This document shows, in pieces, positions 50,621-58,975 of a DNA stretch of 58,975 bases. The first letter of the stretch is position 1. Each line of letters begins with the position of its first letter. The DNA is from Actinotignum schaalii. Lineage in GTDB: Bacteria > Actinomycetota > Actinomycetes > Actinomycetales > Actinomycetaceae. The position numbers were made by a program, and so were the translations under genes. A model generated the notes under the pieces. That model ran no database searches, was not told where the DNA came from, and was given only the letters and a program-made list of their open reading frames with translations. The stretch spans positions 1-58,975 of the forward strand of contig NZ_JARBHJ010000008.1 of NCBI RefSeq assembly GCF_028864145.1, given 5' to 3'.

Positions 50621-51886
50621 ATGCCTGTTTTCTCATCTCAGTTAAATTCCTCTGAAACTCCAGCGTTTTCTGATGTAACACACCAGGAGTACCTTTTATG
50701 TGAGCGGGAGAGGCTTTTGGATCATTTCCAGCCGCGAGTGTGGCAGTCATCGGATCTGGGGTTCGCTTATCTGGATCGAGACGGCAATCCTATGCCTGAA
50801 CGGGGTGCTGAACTGTATCTTGGGGCGCGAATGATCCACTGTTTTGCGGTCGCCGCAATGCTCGGTCGGCAAGGTGCGGAAAAACTGGCTGAACAAGGCG
50901 TGCGTTTTTACTTAGATGGGCCGGGCAAGGATCGCGAATATGGTGGGTGGTATGCCACCGTGGGAGGTAATACCCCATCGGATCGGAAAGAGCTATACGG
51001 TCAGGCCCATATTATGCTTGCTGCCGCCTCGGCAACTCTTGCAGGCATACCCGGTGCGGTAAAACTACTCGAAGAATCCATCGACTTAATCGATACGAAA
51101 TACTGGCTTGACGACGAGGGGCGCTGCGTCGAAGCCTATGATCGGACATTTACAGACCTTGACCCCTATCGGGGTCAAAATGCAAATATGCATCTGACTG
51201 AAGCGTTTCTAGCTGCATATGAGGCTACAAACGATAAGCAATTCCTCAAGCGTGCTAGTCGTATTGCGGAGAATACGGTGGGGCAGGCCGTATCTAGCGA
51301 ACAAGGAAGTTGGCGCATCCCGGAGCATTTCGATGAAGAATGGCATCCGTTGCGTAACTATAACCGTGACGATCCGCGACATGCGTTCCGTCCTTACGGA
51401 TCACAACCTGGACACTGGCTGGAGTGGGCGAAACTGCTTATGCAAATTCGTGGTGCGGGAATTGAGCAGGATTGGATGGTCCCAGCGGCGAAAAACCTTG
51501 TGAAGGGAGCATTCGAAGACGGGTGGACTCGAGAGGGCGGATTTGTTTACACCGTTGATTGGGATGGATCGCCTGTGGTTACGGAAAAATTCTGGTGGCC
51601 ACCCGCCGAAGGAGCTGGCGCTACTCGCTTCCTATACGAGGAAAGTCCGGACGCTGGGCTATCTAACCTATATGAACGTATTTGGCGTTGGATTGATTCG
51701 GCAATCGTAGACAGGCCCGGTGGCGGGTGGTTCCATGAAGTTGACAGGAGCAATACTCCTGTAACCTACACGTGGCCAGGGCAACCAGACCTCTATCATG
51801 CTTATCAAGCAACCCTTTACCCTTTTATGTCGCCGAAACAAGGAATTGCCTCATGGGCTCGTAGTTGCCGTGAAAATAATAAATAA
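50621..51886 (+). CDS. AGE-family sugar isomerase/epimerase (YihS/mannose isomerase type)
   Basis: 421 residues from the ATG at 50621 (AAGGA ten bases upstream); codons before it are untranslated leader. The alpha/alpha-barrel family marks are GQNANMHLTEAFLAAYEAT, PEHFDEEWHP, PGHWLEWAKLL and PDLYHAYQATLYPF, with the catalytic histidines inside them. The YihS/ManI branch interconverts unphosphorylated aldoses and ketoses (mannose, fructose, lyxose, sulfoquinovose); the AGE branch epimerises N-acylglucosamine. Next to three ketose kinases, an aldose-ketose isomerase is likelier. A TACAAT at 50576-50581 may be its -10 box. Confidence 0.82.
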   Translation: MPVFSSQLNSSETPAFSDVTHQEYLLCERERLLDHFQPRVWQSSDLGFAYLDRDGNPMPERGAELYLGARMIHCFAVAAMLGRQGAEKLAEQGVRFYLDGPGKDREYGGWYATVGGNTPSDRKELYGQAHIMLAAASATLAGIPGAVKLLEESIDLIDTKYWLDDEGRCVEAYDRTFTDLDPYRGQNANMHLTEAFLAAYEATNDKQFLKRASRIAENTVGQAVSSEQGSWRIPEHFDEEWHPLRNYNRDDPRHAFRPYGSQPGHWLEWAKLLMQIRGAGIEQDWMVPAAKNLVKGAFEDGWTREGGFVYTVDWDGSPVVTEKFWWPPAEGAGATRFLYEESPDAGLSNLYERIWRWIDSAIVDRPGGGWFHEVDRSNTPVTYTWPGQPDLYHAYQATLYPFMSPKQGIASWARSCRENNK

Positions 51887-52053
51887 AGTGGTTGTTGCAT
51901 CGCCGCAGGAGGTGAAAGAGGACTGAGACATTCGAAGAATGGCGAGGGTGTGGCATGGGCACGGCTACTGGCTAGGAATGGGGTGATCGTAAAAAACAGC
52001 CAGGCGGTTTATGCTGTCTAGTAGTTTGTCAAAACGACACGGGAGGGTAGCTG

Positions 52054-53238
52054 ATGGGGAAAAGTGGCAAAACGCCCACCTCGCTCCGTATGGATAACAC
52101 TAAACTTGTCCTAAAGACGATCCTCTCCAGTAAAGTCCCCCCATCCCGTGCCGATGTTTCAGCTTCCACCGGTCTAACTCGCGCCACGGTCTCGCGCTTG
52201 GTGGATTCACTTCTTGATTACGGCATTATTAGCGAACTGCCACCGGTGAAATCCGCAATCGGGCGTCCCGCAGCCCCTCTTGTTCCCCGTACCGCGCGGC
52301 ATGCTGTCGTTGGTTGCGAAGTCAATGTGGCTTATTTGTCTGTTGCTGTGATGGACCTTTCCGGAAAACTCCTCTACTCGCAAATCAAAAAAATGAGTAC
52401 ACGTCACTTAGGTCCAAGTGGTGCATTGAAAGAACTCGAGAAGATTTACGGGCAATGGAAGCGGCCCAAAGCTGTCAAAGTTCTCGGTGCCGGGCTTTGT
52501 GTTCCGGGCTTGATTGCCGATGATGGTGCAACGGTATTGACCGCCCCAAACCTAGGCTGGACGGGCGTTCAGATGAAAGAATTATCCTTTGCCCAGCCAA
52601 GATGTTTTGAGGGATTCCGCCTTTTTAACGAGGCTGATGCTGCGGGATACTCTGTTCTCCACACAGCTCCCGGAAAAGTGTCAAGCTATAGGGATTTCCT
52701 TTATGTTTCCGGTGAGGTCGGTGTTGGTGCTGCGGTGTATGAAAAAGGCCGGCGTCTGGGTGGCTCTCATGGTTGGGCTGGGGAATTTGGACATGTTTGC
52801 GTTGACCGATCAGGACCGAAATGCAACTGCGGTTCTAATGGTTGTTTAGAACAGTATGTTGGCGAATCGGGATTAGTGCGAAATGCAGGTCTTCCTGAAG
52901 GTACCGAACTGTCGAAGCTAATTGAGCTTTTCCGAGAGGGAAGTGAAACTGCTCGGGATGCGATGGACGCCGGAGCTCTCGCCCTAGGGCTAGCGCTCGC
53001 AAATACGCTAAATCTTCTTGATCTGGACACGGTTTTCTTTGGCGGGACTTTCGTAGATTTATATCCATGTTTCGAGACGATTCTTAAAGCTGAATTGAAG
53101 TACCGTGTGCTTTCGTCGCATTGGAAAGATATTGAACTCATCGTGAATCGAAAGGGTGAGATATCGGCGGCAATAGGCGCTTGTCTATGGATTTTTAATG
53201 ATTTGATAGAGGATCTGAGTGGTTTCCCTGGCATCTAG
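52054..53238 (+). CDS. ROK-family regulator (second), XylR-like
   Basis: 394 residues from an ATG with GGAGGG upstream. HTH: SRADVSASTGLTRATVSRLVDSLLDYGII. ROK domain with SYRDFLYVSGEVGVGAAVYEKGRRLGG and the zinc motif CNCGSNGCLEQYV. It directly precedes xylA and its gap contains a palindrome, so it is probably the xylose-responsive repressor. It differs from the first ROK regulator and its candidate operator is unrelated. Confidence 0.9.
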   Translation: MGKSGKTPTSLRMDNTKLVLKTILSSKVPPSRADVSASTGLTRATVSRLVDSLLDYGIISELPPVKSAIGRPAAPLVPRTARHAVVGCEVNVAYLSVAVMDLSGKLLYSQIKKMSTRHLGPSGALKELEKIYGQWKRPKAVKVLGAGLCVPGLIADDGATVLTAPNLGWTGVQMKELSFAQPRCFEGFRLFNEADAAGYSVLHTAPGKVSSYRDFLYVSGEVGVGAAVYEKGRRLGGSHGWAGEFGHVCVDRSGPKCNCGSNGCLEQYVGESGLVRNAGLPEGTELSKLIELFREGSETARDAMDAGALALGLALANTLNLLDLDTVFFGGTFVDLYPCFETILKAELKYRVLSSHWKDIELIVNRKGEISAAIGACLWIFNDLIEDLSGFPGI

Positions 53239-53298
53239 CCACATAAGCCGTATGTGAATCGCCTCATAACGCGCTTGACTTAGGCTTTGTTTTGAGCC

Positions 53299-53318
53299 AA
53301 ATCAAAATGCCTTGATTT
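53299..53318. promoter_or_regulatory. Palindrome upstream of xylA, probable XylR-type operator
   Basis: AAATCAA (53299-53305), six bases, TTGATTT (53312-53318): a perfect 7-base inverted repeat just upstream of the xylA promoter and just after the ROK gene. Confidence 0.6.
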
Positions 53319-53326
53319 TCACCCCC

Positions 53327-53355
53327 TTGACGCACCGTTTTCGCGCCTTTAGTTT
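53327..53355 (+). promoter_or_regulatory. Promoter of xylA
   Basis: TTGACG (53327-53332), 17 bases, TAGTTT (53350-53355), about 40 bases before the ATG at 53396. The palindromic operator lies immediately upstream. Confidence 0.5.
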
Positions 53356-53395
53356 AGAGGTAGAACAAAGGAGTTCGGCTAAGCAAGGAGGAATA

Positions 53396-54559
53396 ATGAG
53401 AAAGCCTACAAAAGAAGATAAGTTCTCCTTCGGTCTGTGGACTGTGGGGTGGACCGGAACCGATCCCTTCGGCGGGGATTCCCGCCCGGCCCTAGATCCG
53501 TGGGTCTACACGGAAAAGCTTGCCGAGCTGGGTGCCTGGGGCATTACTTTCCACGACAATGACGTTTTCGCTTTTGACGCCAGCGATGCTGAGCGTGCCG
53601 AGCGGGTGGGCAAAGTCAAGGAAGCAGCCGATGCCAACGGCTTGACCATCGAAATGGTCACCACAAACACCTTCTCCCATCCCATCTTCAAGGACGGTGG
53701 CTTCACCAATAACGACCGCTCGATCCGGCGCTTCGGCCTCCAGAAAATTCTGCGCAATGTGGATCTAGCCGCAGAAGTTGGCGCCACCACCTTCGTGATG
53801 TGGGGCGGGCGCGAAGGAACCGAATACGATTCCTCCAAGGATCTCAATGCCGCTTTCGAACGCTATAAGGAAGGCTTGGATACGGTAGCCGGCTACATCA
53901 AGGAGAAGGGCTACGATCTCAAGATCGGTCTGGAACCTAAGCCGAACGAACCGCGCGGTGATATCTTCCTGCCCACCATCGGTCACGCTCTGGGCATTAT
54001 TGCCGAACTAGATAATGGAGATATCGTGGGCCTCAACCCGGAAACCGGGCACGAGCAGATGGCCGGTCTTAATTACACCCACGGGCTAGCCCAGGCCCTC
54101 AACGCCGGCAAGCTCTTCCATATCGACCTCAACGGCCAGGCTGGTCCGCGCTACGACCAGGACAAGTGCTTCGGCCACGGTGATCTCGCCTCTGCTTTCT
54201 TCACGGTGGATTTGCTGGTCAACGGCTTTTCCAACGGCGGTCCGCGCTACGAAGGCCCCATCCACTTCGATTACAAGCCCTCGCGCACCGAAGGCATGGA
54301 AGGTGTGTGGGAATCCGCGGCCGCGAATATGGAAATGTACCTCATGCTCGCGGAGAAGGCGAAGGCCTTCCGCGCCGACCCGCGCACCCAGGAAATCATG
54401 GAAGCTGCCTCGATTCCCGAACTGGCCGAACCGACCGTGGCGGAAGGTGAGAGCCTGGACGATGTGCGGGCGGAGAAGTTCGACGTCGCCGCGCTGGCCG
54501 CGCGCGAATACCACTACGTTGAGCTCTACCAGCAGGCCATGCGCCACCTTATTGGCTAA
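53396..54559 (+). CDS. xylA: Xylose isomerase
   Basis: 387 residues, the size of the short class I enzyme of actinobacteria. The start is the ATG at 53396 after AAGGAGG. Catalytic His53 and Asp56 lie in FHDNDVF, metal ligands in [27 protein letters not shown] and [19 protein letters not shown]. It converts D-xylose to D-xylulose (and D-glucose to D-fructose) with Mg or Mn in the cytosol. GC-richer and with ordinary host codon use, unlike the island that ends just upstream. Confidence 0.97.
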   Translation: MRKPTKEDKFSFGLWTVGWTGTDPFGGDSRPALDPWVYTEKLAELGAWGITFHDNDVFAFDASDAERAERVGKVKEAADANGLTIEMVTTNTFSHPIFKDGGFTNNDRSIRRFGLQKILRNVDLAAEVGATTFVMWGGREGTEYDSSKDLNAAFERYKEGLDTVAGYIKEKGYDLKIGLEPKPNEPRGDIFLPTIGHALGIIAELDNGDIVGLNPETGHEQMAGLNYTHGLAQALNAGKLFHIDLNGQAGPRYDQDKCFGHGDLASAFFTVDLLVNGFSNGGPRYEGPIHFDYKPSRTEGMEGVWESAAANMEMYLMLAEKAKAFRADPRTQEIMEAASIPELAEPTVAEGESLDDVRAEKFDVAALAAREYHYVELYQQAMRHLIG

Positions 54560-54571
54560 GAACCGCGGGGA

Positions 54572-54596
54572 GTAGGCCTGCGCTATCCCGGCCTAC
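54572..54596. terminator. Hairpin after xylA
   Basis: GTAGGCC (54572-54578) and GGCCTAC (54590-54596) pair over an 11-base loop directly after the xylA stop. No T-run follows. Confidence 0.45.
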
Positions 54597-54622
54597 CTCC
54601 TGGCTATCACTGTGCCCCGGTT

Positions 54623-54658
54623 GGTGGGGGTGAGATGCAGCCGCACCTCGCCCCCACC
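54623..54658. terminator. Second hairpin in the xylA/xylF gap
   Basis: GGTGGGGGTGAG (54623-54634) pairs with CTCGCCCCCACC (54647-54658), 12 pairs with one G-T, over a 12-base loop. With the first hairpin it separates xylA from the transporter operon; about 180 further bases before the binding-protein gene hold no recognisable gene and presumably its promoter. Confidence 0.45.
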
Positions 54659-54837
54659 GCACGCCGGGCTCACCGCGCAGATTGACCACGCTACCCCGGC
54701 GTGCCATGCCCTGCCGGGCTCGCACGCCGCCCGCGCCTGAATCCACCGCGGACATATATACAGGCGCGCCGCATTGACGATAGCGCGAGCTGCGCCGTCG
54801 TTCCCCACTACTTCTCACACAGAGCAAGGAGGCTCCG

Positions 54838-55956
54838 GTGAAGATTTCCCTGAAGAAAATAGCTGCGATGATCACGGGGATGTTCCTCGTGCTTGCCACC
54901 GCAGCCGGGTGCTCCGCCACGCGAAGCGATGAGTACTACGGTCGCAGTGGTGGTGGCACCATCGGCATTTCCATGCCCTCCAAGTCCCTGGAACGCTGGT
55001 CGCGTGACGGTGACTACCTCCAGAAGCAATTGCAGGATATGGGATACAAAACCTCGATGCAGTACGCCGATAACAAGGTGGAACAGCAGATCTCCCAGAT
55101 CCAAAATATGATTAACGAAGGCCCCGCGGTCATTATTGTGGCTTCGATTGACGGTTCGGCCCTCGCTCCGGTGCTTGCCCAGGCAAAGCAGGCCGGTATT
55201 AAGGTCATCGCGTATGACCGCCTCATCCGTGATACCGATGCGGTTTCCTACTACGTGACTTTCGATAATTACCGCGTGGGGCAGATGCAGGGCGAATATA
55301 TCGTCAAGGAACTCGGGTTGGACCAGGGCAAAGGCCCCTTCAATTTCGAGCCCTTCTCCGGTTCCCCGGACGATAATAACGCGCGTTACTTCTTCGAAGG
55401 CGCCTGGGACCAGCTCAAGCCCTACCTTGATAAGGGACAGCTCAAGGTACCCTCGGGTAAAGCACCCGCGAATGTAGCCGATTGGCAGTCCATCGGTATC
55501 CAGGCGTGGATGGCACCCACCGCACAGGCCGAAATGGAAACGCGCCTTAACTCCTTCTACCGTGGCGGCACGCGGGTGGATGCGGTGCTCGCCCCCAATG
55601 ATGCACTGGCGCTGGGTATCACCCAGGCCCTCGACGCGGATGGTTATACGCAGGACACCTGGCCGGTCCTTACCGGGCAGGACGCGGACCAGGCCAATGT
55701 CACCAATATCGTCAAGGGCCGCCAGTCCATGACGGTGTGGAAGGATACCCGCAAGCTCGCCGACCAGGCAGCCCTCATGGTGGATCAGATCGTCAAGGGT
55801 GAAGAGGTGACAGTTAATGACACCGAAACCTATGAGAACGGCATGATGGTTGTTCCCACCTACCTGCTCGAACCGGTGGTAATTAACGCGGAGAACGCCC
55901 GTGAGAAACTGGTGGATTCCGGATACTACTCGGCTGCCGAGATCGGCCTCGAGTAG
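54838..55956 (+). CDS. Monosaccharide-binding lipoprotein, ChvE/XylF type
   Basis: 372 residues from a GTG at 54838 with AAGGAGG. The lipobox is ATAAGC. The mature protein has IGISMPSKSLERWSRDGDYLQKQLQDMGYKTSMQYADNKVEQQISQI, YDRLIRD..YYVTFDNYRVGQMQGEYIVKEL and VLAPNDALALGITQALDADG. These are the marks of the ChvE/multiple-monosaccharide receptors (MmsABC) that bind xylose, glucose, galactose and related sugars. With xylA upstream, xylose is one likely ligand. Confidence 0.9.
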   Translation: MKISLKKIAAMITGMFLVLATAAGCSATRSDEYYGRSGGGTIGISMPSKSLERWSRDGDYLQKQLQDMGYKTSMQYADNKVEQQISQIQNMINEGPAVIIVASIDGSALAPVLAQAKQAGIKVIAYDRLIRDTDAVSYYVTFDNYRVGQMQGEYIVKELGLDQGKGPFNFEPFSGSPDDNNARYFFEGAWDQLKPYLDKGQLKVPSGKAPANVADWQSIGIQAWMAPTAQAEMETRLNSFYRGGTRVDAVLAPNDALALGITQALDADGYTQDTWPVLTGQDADQANVTNIVKGRQSMTVWKDTRKLADQAALMVDQIVKGEEVTVNDTETYENGMMVVPTYLLEPVVINAENAREKLVDSGYYSAAEIGLE

Positions 55957-55965
55957 GAGGACGCC

Positions 55966-57519
55966 ATGTATTCAGACGAGAATATTTTGGAGATGCGCGG
56001 GATCGTCAAGGATTTTTCCGGCGTGCGCGCTCTCGACGACGTGACACTCAACGTGAAACGCGGGGAAATCCACGCGATTTGCGGGGAGAACGGCGCGGGG
56101 AAATCCACCCTCATGAAGGTACTCTCCGGTGTGTGGCCGCACGGCACCTACGAGGGGGAAATTATTTACGATCACGAGCCGGTCAAGTTCTCCACCATTA
56201 AGGATTCGGAGCGTTCCGGAATCGTGATTATCCACCAGGAGCTGGCGCTATCGCCCTTCCTCTCGGTGGCGGAAAATATTTTCCTCGGTTCCGAAATTAC
56301 CCGTTTCGGGGCCATTGACTGGAATAAGACGAATGATCGCGCCGCGATCCTGCTGGCCAAAGTGGGCCTCGACGTCGACCCCACTACCGAAGTGGTGGAC
56401 CTGGGCGTAGGTAAACAGCAGCTGGTCGAAATCGCTAAAGCGCTGTCGAAGAACGTCAAGCTGCTCATCCTTGACGAGCCCACCGCGGCTCTCAATGATG
56501 ACGATTCCGAACACCTGCTCAACCTCATGCGCCAGCTCCAAGCGCAGGGCGTTTCCCAGATCATCATTTCCCATAAGCTCAACGAGATCGCGGACATTGC
56601 CGATAACGTCACGATTATTCGCGACGGGCACGCGGTGGGCACCTGGCCCATGAAGGGCGAGGGCGCTATTAGCGAAGCGGATATTATTCGTCATATGGTG
56701 GGCCGCGAGCTGACCAACCGCTATCCGGAGCACACCCCGAACGTGGGGGAGATGCTTCTGGAAGTGGAGGACTGGACCGCCTACCACCCTCTCGACACCG
56801 GGCGGAAAGTGGTGGACGGCGCCGCGATTAACGTGCGGGCCGGGGAGATTGTGGGCATTGCCGGGCTCATGGGAGCCGGGCGCACCGAACTAGCTATGAG
56901 CCTCTTCGGGCATTCCTACGGAACCAAGATCTCCGGTACGGTGCGCATGCACGGCCAGAAGGTCGACACCTCCACCGTGGGCAAGGCGATCAAGGCGGGC
57001 ATCGCCTACGTTCCCGAAGACCGCAAGAGCTTAGGGCTCAACCTCATCCAGGATGTGCAGCTCAATGTCACCTCCGCTGCGCTGCGCAAACTCGTGCGGG
57101 GCGGCGTGATCGATGAGCATGAAGAGAGCCGGGTGGTGGATGGCTACCGAAAATCGATGCGGATTAAAACCTCCTCGAACCGGGCGCTGGTCTCCTCACT
57201 TTCGGGTGGAAACCAGCAAAAGGTGGTGCTCTCCAAGTGGATGTACACCGATCCGGAGCTCCTCATTTTGGACGAACCGACGCGCGGTATCGACGTCGGT
57301 GCGAAATACGAAATCTACCAAATCATTAACGAACTAGCGGACCAGGGCAAGGGTGTTCTGGTGATTTCCTCCGAGCTTCCCGAATTGCTGGGAATCTGCG
57401 ACCGCATTTACACACTCAACGCCGGAAAAGTCACGGGCTGCTTCGCGCGCGAAGACGCGAGCCAGGAAAAGCTCATGAGCTACATGGCCGGTGATCGTAT
57501 GGAAGGACAGGCAGCATGA
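55966..57519 (+). CDS. Monosaccharide ABC transporter ATPase, XylG/MmsA (GguA) type
   Basis: 517 residues with two ABC domains: Walker A GENGAGKST (about 43-51), VVDLGVGKQQLVEIAKAL, LILDEPTAALND; then GLMGAGRTE, VSSLSGGNQQKVVLSKWM and LILDEPTRGIDVG. The segment IDWNKTNDRAAILLAKVGLDVDPTTEV is typical of the GguA/MmsA branch. It starts ten bases after the binding-protein stop and its own stop overlaps the permease ATG (ATGA). Confidence 0.93.
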   Translation: MYSDENILEMRGIVKDFSGVRALDDVTLNVKRGEIHAICGENGAGKSTLMKVLSGVWPHGTYEGEIIYDHEPVKFSTIKDSERSGIVIIHQELALSPFLSVAENIFLGSEITRFGAIDWNKTNDRAAILLAKVGLDVDPTTEVVDLGVGKQQLVEIAKALSKNVKLLILDEPTAALNDDDSEHLLNLMRQLQAQGVSQIIISHKLNEIADIADNVTIIRDGHAVGTWPMKGEGAISEADIIRHMVGRELTNRYPEHTPNVGEMLLEVEDWTAYHPLDTGRKVVDGAAINVRAGEIVGIAGLMGAGRTELAMSLFGHSYGTKISGTVRMHGQKVDTSTVGKAIKAGIAYVPEDRKSLGLNLIQDVQLNVTSAALRKLVRGGVIDEHEESRVVDGYRKSMRIKTSSNRALVSSLSGGNQQKVVLSKWMYTDPELLILDEPTRGIDVGAKYEIYQIINELADQGKGVLVISSELPELLGICDRIYTLNAGKVTGCFAREDASQEKLMSYMAGDRMEGQAA

Positions 57520-58847
57520 GCGAGAAACCTGAGGTAACCACGGGCGCGGCCGGTGCAAGTGGCACGCGGGCCGCCGGCACCGAAACTGCCGCCAGCACCG
57601 AAAGCACCGCGGCACGCGCTGTTCCCGCGGTACGCGCCCCCAAGAAATCCGAGGACCCGGCCACCGCGCATCGCGGCAGCATGAAACTGGGTGGCATTAA
57701 CCTGCGCCAGTACGGAATTTTGCTGGCCCTCGTCATTATTATTCTGCTTTTCCAGGTCCTCACGAAGGGCCTGCTCCTCGCCCCGAATAACGTAGCTTCT
57801 CTGATCCAGCAGAACGCCTACGTGCTTATTTTGACTATCGGCATGACGATCGTCATTATTGCCCGGCATATCGACCTCTCGGTCGGCTCGGTGGTGGCTT
57901 TCGTGGGCGGCGTTGTGGCACTCATGATGGATTCCATGGGTTGGTCCTGGCCGGTCGCGGTGGTGGCCGGACTCATCATCGGCGCGCTTATCGGCTGCTG
58001 GCAGGGCTTCTGGGTCGCATACGTGGGTATTCCCGCCTTCATCGTGACGCTGGGCGGCATGCTTATTTTCCGCGGCCTGGCCATTGTGCTAGTGGAACGT
58101 ACTATTTCCGGCCTGCCCGGTGGCTTCGTTTCCATTGCTAACGGATCGCTCCCCAATTGGCTCGGTTTCTTCACCCCGTCCTTCCTCCGCGATTGCGACG
58201 TGCTCACCCTCCTCATCGGCCTGCTGGCCGTGGCGGGCATGCTGGTCAGCGCGCTGCGCAAGCGCCGGGCCCGGGCCCGCGGCGGAGCGCTACTCGAATC
58301 CGCGGCGAGCTTCTGGATCCGCAACGTCATCCTCGCGGTCGGCATTATGGCGGTGGCTTACGTGCTCTCGCTATCGGCCGGCGGCACCCCGATTGTGCTC
58401 GTCATTATCGGTGTACTCGTCATGATCTACGCCTTCGTCATGAACCGCACCGTTTTCGGCCGGCACGTCTACGCCGTGGGCGGCAACTTGGAAGCCGCGA
58501 AGCTCTCCGGTGTCAACACTAAGCGGGTGGACTTCCTCGTCTTCGTCAATATGGGCGTGCTTTCCGCGCTCGCGGGCATTGTGACGACGTCGCGCGCGGG
58601 TGCGGCCGTGGCAACGGCCGGAAACGGCTACGAACTGGATGCTATCGCCGCGGCCTTCATCGGTGGGGTAGCGGTAACCGGTGGGCGCGGGCGGCTCTCC
58701 GGAGCTATTATCGGTGCCTTTATTATGGGCGTGCTCAATATGGGCCTGTCGATCCTCAACGTCGATTCCGCCTGGCAGCAGTCCATTAAGGGCCTCGTGG
58801 TTATTCTTGCCGTCGCTTTCGATATGGTTGCTAATCGCAAGAAATAA
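57516..58847 (+). CDS. Monosaccharide ABC transporter permease, XylH/MmsB (GguB) type
   Basis: 443 residues. An unusual Ala/Thr/Glu-rich hydrophilic N-terminus of about 60 residues precedes ten or more membrane segments, with IARHIDLSVGSVVAFVGGVVALMM, WVAYVGIPAFIVTLGGMLIFRGL and AVGGNLEAAKLSGVNTKRVDFLVFVNMG. Length above 400 with an extra internal segment pair is normal for the GguB/MmsB branch. It completes the importer; the stop is at 58845-58847. Confidence 0.93.
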   Translation: MSEKPEVTTGAAGASGTRAAGTETAASTESTAARAVPAVRAPKKSEDPATAHRGSMKLGGINLRQYGILLALVIIILLFQVLTKGLLLAPNNVASLIQQNAYVLILTIGMTIVIIARHIDLSVGSVVAFVGGVVALMMDSMGWSWPVAVVAGLIIGALIGCWQGFWVAYVGIPAFIVTLGGMLIFRGLAIVLVERTISGLPGGFVSIANGSLPNWLGFFTPSFLRDCDVLTLLIGLLAVAGMLVSALRKRRARARGGALLESAASFWIRNVILAVGIMAVAYVLSLSAGGTPIVLVIIGVLVMIYAFVMNRTVFGRHVYAVGGNLEAAKLSGVNTKRVDFLVFVNMGVLSALAGIVTTSRAGAAVATAGNGYELDAIAAAFIGGVAVTGGRGRLSGAIIGAFIMGVLNMGLSILNVDSAWQQSIKGLVVILAVAFDMVANRKK

Positions 58848-58883
58848 TCTCCGGAATTGCACTCCTCCGGGGTCGTGCGGGGC

Positions 58884-58910
58884 GGGGGGGGTGCCACAAC
58901 CCCCCCCCCC
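58884..58910. repeat. Poly-G (8) - spacer - poly-C (11) at the contig end
   Basis: G (58884-58891), TGCCACAA, then C (58900-58910), followed by AT-rich low-complexity sequence to the end of the window. This is the terminator position after the permease gene. The last 100 bases look like a low-quality contig end. Confidence 0.8.
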
Positions 58911-58975
58911 GCCGCGCCCGTACCCCCATAGAAGATTTGCCCCGCAAAAAACAAAACCAAAAAAATAAATAAAAA

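Noticed and set aside
44987-51886. Sulfoquinovose degradation (sulfo-transaldolase type) from the AGE isomerase and FSA-type aldolase
   Set aside because: No sulfoquinovosidase, sulfolactaldehyde reductase or sulfonate exporter is seen; three FGGY kinases point to ordinary ketoses.

Overview
The window looks like part of a draft contig from a high-GC Gram-positive bacterium (Actinomycetota, possibly Actinomycetaceae; the family is a guess). Reasons: a ClpC of actinobacterial length, a ygfZ/DUF2516/dtd neighbourhood, a DUF6318-type lipoprotein, XylR-type ROK regulators, frequent GTG starts with AAGGAG ribosome sites, and GC-rich third positions in the core genes. I saw no tRNA, rRNA, CRISPR array, transposase or integrase.

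Layout. 1-6.8 kb: the start of an unknown minus-strand gene, a LuxR regulator with an alpha/beta hydrolase, then an MFS exporter divergent from an ArsR-like regulator and a double alpha/beta hydrolase fusion. 6.8-12.5 kb (visibly less GC-rich): a remnant of an HI1420-type antitoxin, a minus-strand operon (GATase-like protein, YdcZ-type DMT permease, phosphotriesterase-like hydrolase) divergent from a LacI regulator with a clear operator, and a solitary RhuM gene. 12.6-26.8 kb: a long minus-strand catabolic cluster, tctB-tctA-tctC, a TIM-barrel isomerase/epimerase, a PdxA-like dehydrogenase, an ACS-type MFS permease, a COG3618 lactonase-like amidohydrolase, a cyclase-family hydrolase, a second MFS permease, a DhaKL-type kinase, an RpiB-like isomerase and a TIM-like isomerase, with a GntR/FCD regulator at the far end. 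The last three enzymes match the known tetrulose route L-erythrulose -> L-erythrulose-1-P -> D-erythrulose-4-P -> D-erythrose-4-P, so the cluster probably takes up a sugar acid or lactone and degrades it to L-erythrulose.

27-38 kb: housekeeping and unknown genes (HAD phosphatase, two lipoproteins, an acetyltransferase, a beheaded ygfZ, DUF2516, dtd, clpC, two exported unknowns, galM). 38.2-53.2 kb: an AT-richer sugar island with two ROK regulators, an Rbs-like ABC transporter, three FGGY (xylulokinase-like) kinases, a SIS isomerase, an FSA-type aldolase, a second aldose epimerase and an AGE-family isomerase. 53.3-58.8 kb: xylA followed by a ChvE/MmsAB-type (XylFGH-like) monosaccharide ABC transporter.

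Three intergenic places (18.7, 31.0 and 58.9 kb) carry a poly-G run, a short spacer and a poly-C run. One directly beheads ygfZ and one lies at the contig end, so I treat them as probable sequencing or assembly failures at strong hairpins or gaps. Gene adjacency across them should not be trusted.
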